Origin: Promethearchaeota archaeon
GTDB lineage: Archaea; Asgardarchaeota; Lokiarchaeia; Sigynarchaeales; SOKP01
Reading direction: 5' to 3'
Assembly (NCBI GenBank): GCA_019057775.1
Contig: JAHLWT010000162.1
Span: forward strand, 1 to 34,014
DNA: 34,014 nt
The notes beneath the pieces were generated by a model. The model had not been told where the DNA came from and searched no databases. It saw only the letters and a list, made by a program, of their open reading frames with translations. This document shows positions 25,701-32,123 of the stretch, one piece after another (the stretch's first letter is position 1; each line of letters begins with the position of its first letter). A program made the translations under genes and the position numbers.

Positions 25701-26018
25701 AAGTATTTTGAATTAGCAAAGACGATAGCTAATAGAAAAGATCTTGAAATTAGTTCCCTTCTAATTCTTCTACATGGGTTAGTTTTAATAAAAGTTGGAG
25801 AACCAATCAAGTCAATTAAGAGAAACATCTCTGAATTTTTAGATCGGTTAGGGATTAACAAAAAATTGGTAAAAGAGACTTATTACATAATGGTAATCCT
25901 CTTCATCATTGATGTGAAATTAAATAATCTCGATAAATATCGACTAAAAATTAAAAATATATTGGAAATTTTGCCACTATTCGAAGAAGAAAAAGAATTA
26001 ATAGATTTAGAATTATAA
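22764..26018 (+). CDS. Large protein: GTPase-like head without P-loop, TPR-like helical body
   Basis: 1084 residues, not recognised as a known family. Residues 1-130 look like a Ras-type fold: strand FKILILGD where G1 belongs, strand GIIYFLNPL (71-79) in the place of beta-4, and PTVVIFYDQNG (102-112) where NKxD is expected. The segment after the first strand is GDPQVIEFYALRAFG and lacks GK(S/T), so nucleotide binding is unlikely. From about 170 helical repeats of TPR type follow, e.g. ANIYFSNKNYYYAAQAVKKA and EGNLYFNRKEFEKAARQYEK. Long charged helices occupy 330-800, a second repeat region lies at about 770-860 (VALEKIKLKEYDESFELYKK), and a coiled segment comes near 915-960. It has no membrane segment. 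It could be a scaffold for GTPase-linked processes, by inference. The ATG start agrees with the first strand. Confidence 0.8.
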   Translation: MRYIFKILILGDPQVIEFYALRAFGEPGEDQGTYFEWYREVNVLEDVCDLEVDVVTSLQADLDDLLSMADGIIYFLNPLIKEESELFAMILPDIFSVKRDIPTVVIFYDQNGILPISINELLENVWVNYPSLEAFVNLSPKDFHQALQSLSLAMINGDTPLNIENAWMRFPIIIQMANIYFSNKNYYYAAQAVKKASLIAEIYNKEEFFIISEQAAFLYSKMNLYLEASKILEKVDKTKSINYKNLYAEALIREGNLYFNRKEFEKAARQYEKTAQWSSIESLDTGLIYEAFKLGINSWISSCKVENAFKILDNLPHKLVLSILKEISKKIQAAAEYLIEINNFKQAREQLKKAVNKYSREGLFEELEDLTSQLTKILTHILKQFVRDGNILAAKNIYDELENIWEAYKVEKHDLDSTLEKLISSFLNENDFETASILINKLNSRILRQNLTKVRDEFEDRYSVLIKEEHAAYINKGIEILREFFEAEIDIIIKMNSKIIEEAEELSKQGDFFKASIQLKNQAKYLKSIGKAEIKDQIFTKSLDASLEGIVFKEFFNTFDELSNDMKKKYLTRVFPKFIQKLGEFKKIDNYKEKELILEKSNRIFRNQMLYEESKEISLIYIDIIKEEAFKILENEGNRLGIIKVEELIKKALNISESYLEKKERSKITYDKIFKRIAEIFIQLGDLPSANAYNDKIEDNEYKSEIHKEIEKLESKEIATASRRAENLYKEETLKEQASIIKKRGNEALLERENELKKRKGLKRVHFKVALEKIKLKEYDESFELYKKSIIKLNNIQKYHLAGVSLAVASFLLILRDDFDEIKKLLAEIKNSLSSLGRLFSETYPVTLINYIIDLKKFHDEAKIKEALGDFKNLPLFEEELVLIYDYLGKDYREERELNIDQGIVKKGDDTQGLSRKQLGDLSKLKIEMDQKYGKIESLMVEIRTDRDKILKNRNAMRKRYYNDILKLLGSQNFKDASVKYFELAKTIANRKDLEISSLLILLHGLVLIKVGEPIKSIKRNISEFLDRLGINKKLVKETYYIMVILFIIDVKLNNLDKYRLKIKNILEILPLFEEEKELIDLEL

Positions 26019-26033
26019 AAATTCTGAAACTGT

Positions 26034-26957
26034 TTAATCTACCATGTTGGCATATTTCTGTAAATCTTTAACGCGCATCCTTAGAGTCACTTCTGTTACC
26101 CTGGCTAGCTGACTGATTTCTTTTTGTGTTCGATTCTCATTACAGATTTTTGATCCTATATAAATAGCAGCTGCCGCTATTCCTTTAGGATCTTTTCCCG
26201 CTGAATTAAAACCGCTTTCTTTAGCTCTTTCAATTAATTTAACAGCTATGTTTCGACATTTCATAGAAAGTTTTAACTCTTCATTGAATTTATCAACATA
26301 ACGATCTGCACTGAAATGTTGGACTTTCAGGTTTAGTTTAGGCAAAACTTCCATTAATATTAACCGATAACTTTTGATAACCTTTTTTTTAGGAATCTGA
26401 GCAACCTTTGATATTTCTTCTGCTGTTCTGGGTATTCCATGCACTCTTAAAGCAGCAAATATAGAGGCGGATAATAATGCGTCTATACTTCTCCCCATCG
26501 TGAGTTTTTTCTTTACTGTTTGTGTGTAGATCCGAAGGGCATCTTCTGCTACGGCATCTGGAATAGCTAATCTCTTCTGTAGGCGTTGTAAATTTGGGAG
26601 TGCGATCCATAAATTTCTTTCATAGCTGGTGGTTAATGATCTATGTATTTTTGCTAATCTATTAAACTTTGATTTATACTTTGGGCTTAATAAAGTGCCT
26701 CTTGCATCCCTTGATCCTCTAATAATTGTTCTAGGACCAATTGGACTATATACTCTTTCAGTACTCTTTCTTTTTTGGATTTCTTCTTGAGTAAACGCCC
26801 TACGTGGACTATCATCAAGAATTCTTGAGTAAACAAACCCACAGTTTAAACATACGTAGAATCCATCCTCCTCACTCAGCTTTGGCGAATCACAACAACT
26901 GGCCTTTCCTTCTTCTTTTTCTTCAAAGAAATCATCATCTTCAAAATAAGTTGGCAT
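26034..26957 (-). CDS. tfb: Transcription initiation factor B (TFB)
   Basis: Archaeal TFIIB homologue that bridges TBP, promoter DNA (BRE) and RNA polymerase. 307 residues, typical length. The N-terminal ribbon has C36/C39 (VCLNCG) but its first pair is adjacent C21-C22 rather than CxxC. The B-reader/linker region includes RRAFTQEEIQKRK and SPIGPRTIIRGSRDARG. Two cyclin folds follow, about 110-205 and 210-305. The second ends in the BRE-reading helix-turn-helix RTQKEISQLARVTEVTLRMR. It converges with the pseudo-GTPase/TPR gene (15 bases apart) and is divergent from the Arf-like GTPase. Asgard genomes often carry several TFB genes, so this may be one of a set. Confidence 0.95.
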   Translation of the reverse strand: MPTYFEDDDFFEEKEEGKASCCDSPKLSEEDGFYVCLNCGFVYSRILDDSPRRAFTQEEIQKRKSTERVYSPIGPRTIIRGSRDARGTLLSPKYKSKFNRLAKIHRSLTTSYERNLWIALPNLQRLQKRLAIPDAVAEDALRIYTQTVKKKLTMGRSIDALLSASIFAALRVHGIPRTAEEISKVAQIPKKKVIKSYRLILMEVLPKLNLKVQHFSADRYVDKFNEELKLSMKCRNIAVKLIERAKESGFNSAGKDPKGIAAAAIYIGSKICNENRTQKEISQLARVTEVTLRMRVKDLQKYANMVD

Positions 26958-27018
26958 ATTGGGTATAATTGGATTTTAGATGTTTAATTTCATTATTATA
27001 GTATGAAAAACATAAGTA

Positions 27019-27030
27019 TAAATATATTTA
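27019..27030. promoter_or_regulatory. Palindromic TATA element between tfb and the Arf-like GTPase
   Basis: TAAATATATTTA is a perfect 12-base palindrome about 65 bases from the tfb start and about 80 from the GTPase start. It resembles an archaeal TATA box in both directions, so it could drive both genes. A second AAATTTAAAT-like element near 27063-27072 is better spaced for the GTPase. Confidence 0.35.
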
Positions 27031-27105
27031 AGTTTGATCCCCTATTAAAAATTATCTTAAGAAAATTTAAATCTAAGTCTTTTTAACTAGTATCTTAAAT
27101 GTTTA

Positions 27106-28407
27106 TTGCAAAACAATAATAAGTTAATCGATACATTAATAATTAAAGAAAAAGCGATTGTAATGTCCTCAGAAATATCTAGCGTAATCGAAGTTATCTC
27201 AAAATTTCTTGACCTTAAATCTGTAAAGATTAATAAAATAGAAAAAATTGAAGATATATTAAAACTTCCAATTCTTTCCTTTAAATTTATAGGTAAGGAA
27301 GAATCCACTATAATTAAAAATTTATTTGAGGTTTCCAAAATTAGGGAAATTTCAAAATTGAATAAAGAGAATCCTTTTGAAACTTTAACAAAAATTGAAG
27401 AATCTGAAGAAGGTTTAGAATTAACCGAAGATTTAAAAGGAAAAATTGAAGAACTTAAAGTTAAATACCCAGATCTTGAGAACAGATTAAAAAAAGCGAT
27501 TACTATTAGTACTCTCATAAATAGTCTTGCTGAAGAAAAGGAAGGAATTGGGCCCAAAGGCGTTAATCAAAAGGTTCTAGTCGCAGGATTAGACGCTGCT
27601 GGTAAGACATCCTTGTTATCTAAATTTGGTGGTCGCTTAGGTATAAGCGAGATGATTGCAACACATCCAACTAAAGGTGTTGTAAGAATGAAATTTGGGG
27701 ATACTAAATTAAACTTGTTTATCTGGGATCTCGGAGGACAAATCGAATATAGAGAAAGGTATTTGACCAATCCAGAACAATATTTCGTTCAATTAGATTT
27801 ACTTATTTACGTAATTGATGTACAAGATCCAAAAAGATTTGATGAGGCTTTAGATTATTTTGGGAAGATTGTTGATTCAGTCATTCTCTTAGAGGAAAGC
27901 CCTTTTATACTAATTTTTCTCCATAAATTTGATCCCGATTTAAAGAAAGATCCGAAAATCCTTCTTAATATTGAACTCTTAAAAGATAATATAAACGATA
28001 TCATAAAAAAGAAAAAGCTTGAATTGGAGTTAGAGATTTATTTAACTTCAATTTATTCTTTAATTTCACGAGAACCACAATTTGCTAAATATATAAAAAA
28101 TCTTATGAACTCCCGTTATTCTATCACAGATCCAACAGTAAGAAAAGTAGATGGGCTCGGGAAGACCCTGGAGGAAATGTTAAATGTTGTTATTCGTTTA
28201 TCCGAAAGTTTATCTACTCAACTTAGTGATATTGATAGTCGTCTTCGAGCTATCGAATCAGGAGCATTTCAAATTGCTCAAAGCGGAATTCCTATTGAAA
28301 TTGCTAATCCAAATATTGGTTCTGCGCGACCCCGAGAAAATGCTAGACTAACCGTTCTCAATGAGTTGAAAGATTTATTTGATAAGAAGAAACGATTAGA
28401 TCTTTAG
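27106..28407 (+). CDS. Arf-like GTPase with long N-terminal region
   Basis: 433 residues from TTG 27106, or 414 from ATG 27163 in the same frame. The TTG is preferred because the codons between read as protein and fit a TATA-like element near 27068, but this is uncertain. Residues 1-150 form an unrecognised N-terminal domain ending in a charged helix. The G domain follows: G1 GLDAAGKTS (161-169), a G2 threonine in ATHPTKGVVR (T189), G3 WDLGGQ (207-212), and a G4-like LHKFDPD (272-278) where NKxD is expected. GLDAAGKT and WDLGGQ are typical of Arf/Arl/SR-beta and Rag types. The C-terminal 100 residues hold a helical IRLSESLSTQLSDIDSRLRA segment, possibly for dimerisation. No myristoylation glycine or prenylation cysteine is seen. 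Convergent overlap of four bases with the PAP2 gene. Confidence 0.9.
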   Translation: MQNNNKLIDTLIIKEKAIVMSSEISSVIEVISKFLDLKSVKINKIEKIEDILKLPILSFKFIGKEESTIIKNLFEVSKIREISKLNKENPFETLTKIEESEEGLELTEDLKGKIEELKVKYPDLENRLKKAITISTLINSLAEEKEGIGPKGVNQKVLVAGLDAAGKTSLLSKFGGRLGISEMIATHPTKGVVRMKFGDTKLNLFIWDLGGQIEYRERYLTNPEQYFVQLDLLIYVIDVQDPKRFDEALDYFGKIVDSVILLEESPFILIFLHKFDPDLKKDPKILLNIELLKDNINDIIKKKKLELELEIYLTSIYSLISREPQFAKYIKNLMNSRYSITDPTVRKVDGLGKTLEEMLNVVIRLSESLSTQLSDIDSRLRAIESGAFQIAQSGIPIEIANPNIGSARPRENARLTVLNELKDLFDKKKRLDL

Positions 28408-29129
28408 CTATATTGCTTGCTTTTTTTTAATTTAGTCCTTATTGATTTGTATAGAGCCAAGTATAATATTACGCAGTAAATGAATATACAAAATATAACG
28501 TAATAGATATTAGTATATAACCATGAGTTTATTTGCTGATTTTGAATTTCAAAATTTACTATATTTTCTAGATATTTGAATGTTTTGAATATCAGCGGAC
28601 CAATAAAGTATCTTGCCAATATAAACCCTATTATCCCAAAAATCATGCCAAATATTACATCACTAGGGTAGTGTACACCTAATTGAATTCGTGAAAATGA
28701 CACCAAGAAACTAAGAACCAGAAATATTATTAAAACGATCAGAGAGGCATTAAAATAAAACACTATTAATAACCCTTGAGAGATAATATTATAAGAATGC
28801 CAAGAAGGGAAGCTCCTTGAAGTTGGGTGGTGTCCATAAATTATTATATTAGGGAATCTCTCAAAAGGTCTTGGTCTTTTAATTGTTTGTTTGATAACTA
28901 ATATTAAAATCAACCCTATTAAGAAAGTAGCGGAAAAATAAGATAATAAAAACGGATCATACCAGACTAATAAATAAAAAGCAATCAAAAATATCCATAA
29001 TGTTTCTCTTCCAAAAAAAGAAGCTACTCTTAAGATAATAGTAAAAGGTTTTCCTCCAAAACCATTATATTTTAAAATTATTTCTTGATCTAATTTATTT
29101 ATGTCATTTATAACGTCTTTTATAATCAT
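28404..29129 (-). CDS. PAP2-family membrane phosphatase
   Basis: Integral membrane phosphatase of the PAP2/phosphatidic acid phosphatase superfamily, acting on a lipid phosphate or diphosphate at the membrane surface. All three signature motifs are present: K80..R87-P88 (KQTIKRPRP), P108-S-W-H111 (FPSWHS) and S146-R147..H153..D157 (SRIQLGVHYPSD). About six membrane segments occur within 241 residues, including one close to the C terminus. The substrate may be an isoprenoid diphosphate or archaeal lipid phosphate; the sequence does not say. It lies 21 bases downstream of the PHP gene, probably co-transcribed with it. Confidence 0.92.
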   Translation of the reverse strand: MIIKDVINDINKLDQEIILKYNGFGGKPFTIILRVASFFGRETLWIFLIAFYLLVWYDPFLLSYFSATFLIGLILILVIKQTIKRPRPFERFPNIIIYGHHPTSRSFPSWHSYNIISQGLLIVFYFNASLIVLIIFLVLSFLVSFSRIQLGVHYPSDVIFGMIFGIIGFILARYFIGPLIFKTFKYLENIVNFEIQNQQINSWLYTNIYYVIFCIFIYCVILYLALYKSIRTKLKKSKQYS

Positions 29130-29150
29130 CGCAATTCAAATTAGGTCAAT

Positions 29151-29948
29151 TTATTTTATAGTTGCTAAGAACTCATATGCTTCTTTAATGCTATTTATTT
29201 TATCTTTAAAGTATTCTAACGAGTGTGAATCAGAGCCAATAAAAAATGATGCTCCTTCATTTTTTAATTTTGTAACAACTTCTTTAGAAGGGAAGGGCCG
29301 ATTAATGGGAAATCTTAGTCCGGATAAATTGTATTCTATAGCTGTTTTGTTTTTTATGCAAAGTCTACCTAAATTTAAAACACGTTCCTCTGATACATCA
29401 CAATCTTCTGTCGGTTTAATATCATTATCATTTATATAACGAAAAATCGTATCCATGTGGCATATATTCTTAAATATTTTTGATTTAACCATCATCTCAC
29501 ATATCTCAAAATACTCATCAATAATGGTTTTCATCTTCTTTTTCTCCAGTAATTTTACTAGTTTTTCCCTATTTGTAATTGGATAACCAGGAATCCATTC
29601 ATGGATTGTACCTCCAATGAAATCTAATTCCCTTTTATAATCATCCATGAATTCTAATAATTCAATTTCTCTATCTCTGTAGTATTCAACCTCAAGCCCA
29701 CTATAAATGAAATCATAAGTTTCTTTCAATTCATCAATTTCTTCAAGATAATCTTGAATACCTCCATCGCAGAAGGGATTCGTTTTATCGTTTTCAATTG
29801 ACCAAAGCTCAAAATGTTCAAGAAAGCATATGTTTATACGATTTATTTCCGCAACTTCAATATAATCAAAAAAACTAGGTCCATCCTCTCCTACATCAGT
29901 ACTCCAGTTTGCAGTATGAATATGGTAATCTGTAAATTTAAATTTCAT
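29151..29948 (-). CDS. PHP-domain phosphoesterase (histidinol-phosphatase-like)
   Basis: Metal-dependent hydrolase of the PHP family, 265 residues. It shows the leading DYHIHT (H9 and H11), a CFLEHFELW segment with EH at the second metal site, GGTIHEW, ICHMDTIFRY and the closing GSDSHSLEY. These are the expected metal ligands in order. Its layout resembles HisK-type histidinol-phosphatases, but no histidine-biosynthesis gene is nearby, so the physiological substrate is open. It is followed after 21 bases by the PAP2 gene and preceded after 45 bases by the CoA-transferase fusion, all on the same strand, suggesting a three-gene transcript. Confidence 0.88.
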   Translation of the reverse strand: MKFKFTDYHIHTANWSTDVGEDGPSFFDYIEVAEINRINICFLEHFELWSIENDKTNPFCDGGIQDYLEEIDELKETYDFIYSGLEVEYYRDREIELLEFMDDYKRELDFIGGTIHEWIPGYPITNREKLVKLLEKKKMKTIIDEYFEICEMMVKSKIFKNICHMDTIFRYINDNDIKPTEDCDVSEERVLNLGRLCIKNKTAIEYNLSGLRFPINRPFPSKEVVTKLKNEGASFFIGSDSHSLEYFKDKINSIKEAYEFLATIK

Positions 29949-29993
29949 AAGTTAACATTTAAAATAGTCTTGAACAAAAATTAAGAATATCGA

Positions 29994-31901
29994 TTAATCA
30001 TCAATTGAATTATCCTTATCGAAAAATACTTCATAAAATAATTCCTTTTCTCCAACTTCGGGAGGAGTTATTTTAGTATACCCTCCTTTTCTTATAATTT
30101 TAACTGTACTCTTGTTCTGAACATGTATTGTCCCATAAAAACCTTTTATTCCTTTTTCCTTAGCTACAATGATGAGATGTTGATAGAGAAAAGTCCCGAT
30201 TCCTTTTCCTCTGTAATCTTCTCTCACTAAAAAGCTATATTCTGCAGTATTTAGTTGAGGATTTAAGTAATAAGTAGCATTTCCAATCATTTTTTCGTTT
30301 TCAATATCTCCAATAAAAGCTCCAATTGAGAAAATGGTATTATAATCTATATTTACCTCGTTTTGAGTTTTTGAGTGTGTAAATTCTTTTTTAAGCCCAA
30401 AAAAGCGGAGATATCGATCTCTTTCATTCAAAGAATAGTACAATTCTTTTAATAAACGTTCATCCGTAGTTTTTACAGGGCGTATTTTAATTTTTTCCTT
30501 TTCTCTTGTCGAAAAAGTAGTTTCATATTCAGAAGGATATATACAAATATTTCCATCAAAATCACATGAAAGAATTTGATCAGAATAGACATACCTCAAT
30601 CTTTTTGCTTCCTCTAAGAGGAATTGACGAAAATCTGGATGAGCAATACAAATCATTGCAATTACCCTTTCTCTTATGGATTTTCCATGTAAATGAGCTA
30701 CACCCCATTCAGTTACAACATAATGAACATCAGCACGTGTTAATATAACTCCGGCTCCCTCTCCTAATCGAGGTACGATCTTTGACTTCTCGCCATCAAC
30801 CGAAATTGAAGGAATAACGATTATGGGTTTACCTCCTTTAGAAAGTGCTGCTCCACGCATGAAATTAACAGTTTCACCAATACCGGAATAAAAATTATAT
30901 TTCTTTTTAGATGCATTAACTTGACCTGTTAAATCTATTTCAAGTGCTTGGTTTATGCTAACCATATTTTTATTCATCCCAATATTTCCTGGATTACAGA
31001 TATAATCAGAAGGAAAAAATTCAATAAATGGATTATTATCTACAAAAGTATACAATTTTTTGGTTCCAAGCGCGAAACTTGTTATAATTTTCTCAGGGTG
31101 AAAGTTCTTCTTTCTACAAGTTAATACAGCATTCTCAATTAACGGAATAATATTATCTGTAATAAAATGACTGTGCATTCCTAAATCTTTTTTATTGCCT
31201 AAATATTGGATACAAAGATTAGGTAAATTACCGCTACCAATATGAATAGTTGCTTTATTAGGAATAATGTCTGCCACATTTTTCGCTATTTTTTCACCAA
31301 CATCTCTACCTTTAAAACTAAATTCAATCAATGGCGTATCATTATAAATGAAATAATCAATATCCTTCATATGAATAAAACTATTTCCAAGAGTTCTTGG
31401 CATCTGCGGATTTATTTCTGCGATAGTAAAAAAACTTGATTGAGAAATTGGTTTTGTAATGTCAACATTAATTCCAAAAGAACAAAACCCATAACGATCT
31501 GGAGGAGAAACCTGAATTAATGCAACATCAATATGTTTCCTTCCTGATTTTATCAAATCCGGAATTTCACTTGCGTGAATGGGAGTGTAATCTGATTGAC
31601 CTGAATTTATTTCTTTTCGTAAAGTGCTCCCAATAAAAAACGCATTATGTCGAAATAAATCTTCAGTTTTCTCTCTAAAATATTTTTCAGGTCCAATTGT
31701 AAAATAATGGATAATTTCAATATCAATTAATTTACGGGATTGTTTTATTAGTTCTGACGTCAAAGCTTGAGGTTCTGAGCACGCAGTACCAATAAAAACG
31801 CGGTTTCCTGGAATTATTTTATTTATAGCTTCTTCTGCTGTTATTTCCTTATCTCTATATTTAATTCTCCAATCCGAATCAATATATTTTCTTTGTTCCA
31901 T
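29994..31901 (-). CDS. Acetyl-CoA hydrolase/CoA-transferase family protein fused to a GNAT domain
   Basis: 635 residues, two domains. Residues about 10-440 belong to the acetyl-CoA hydrolase / 4-hydroxybutyrate CoA-transferase family: GSGNLPNLCIQYL (222-234), ASFALGTKKLY-like SFALGTKKLY (275-284), INQALEIDLTGQ (316-327), RGAALSKGGKP (349-359) and VTEWGVAHLHGKSIRER (397-413). Residues about 470-630 form a GNAT acetyltransferase domain with the acetyl-CoA loop RGKGIG at 564-569. Where relatives have HTEMFSDG, containing the glutamate that forms the acyl-CoA intermediate, this protein has HSHFITDN, so a histidine (H245) stands in that place. Relatives' GxGGQxDF is GIGETVNF here. The substrate is therefore doubtful. 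It is divergent from acetyl-CoA synthetase. Such fusions are known in bacteria and archaea. Confidence 0.9.
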   Translation of the reverse strand: MEQRKYIDSDWRIKYRDKEITAEEAINKIIPGNRVFIGTACSEPQALTSELIKQSRKLIDIEIIHYFTIGPEKYFREKTEDLFRHNAFFIGSTLRKEINSGQSDYTPIHASEIPDLIKSGRKHIDVALIQVSPPDRYGFCSFGINVDITKPISQSSFFTIAEINPQMPRTLGNSFIHMKDIDYFIYNDTPLIEFSFKGRDVGEKIAKNVADIIPNKATIHIGSGNLPNLCIQYLGNKKDLGMHSHFITDNIIPLIENAVLTCRKKNFHPEKIITSFALGTKKLYTFVDNNPFIEFFPSDYICNPGNIGMNKNMVSINQALEIDLTGQVNASKKKYNFYSGIGETVNFMRGAALSKGGKPIIVIPSISVDGEKSKIVPRLGEGAGVILTRADVHYVVTEWGVAHLHGKSIRERVIAMICIAHPDFRQFLLEEAKRLRYVYSDQILSCDFDGNICIYPSEYETTFSTREKEKIKIRPVKTTDERLLKELYYSLNERDRYLRFFGLKKEFTHSKTQNEVNIDYNTIFSIGAFIGDIENEKMIGNATYYLNPQLNTAEYSFLVREDYRGKGIGTFLYQHLIIVAKEKGIKGFYGTIHVQNKSTVKIIRKGGYTKITPPEVGEKELFYEVFFDKDNSIDD

Positions 31902-32062
31902 TTTGACTAATTAATCATAAACTTAAGCTTTTTAATTTAAAAATTTGATATCTAATCTTTTTATTATTTGTACTTTAATCCATTTAATTGTTTTGAAATT
32001 ATAAATAAAATGTTTAAATTTGATACCCCTCTTTTTAGAAATGGAATAATCGTTTTAAAATA

Positions 32063-32078
32063 AACAAATTTATTTGTT
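32063..32078. promoter_or_regulatory. Inverted repeat, possible operator between the CoA-transferase fusion and acs
   Basis: AACAAAT-TT-ATTTGTT, two perfect 7-base arms around a 2-base spacer, 46 bases before the acs start and 162 from the CoA-transferase start. The position fits an operator or TATA-overlapping site for acs. No regulator is identified. Confidence 0.35.
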
Positions 32079-32123
32079 AATCATACTAATTAAGACACAA
32101 GAAATTCAAAAATGTGAAGATAT

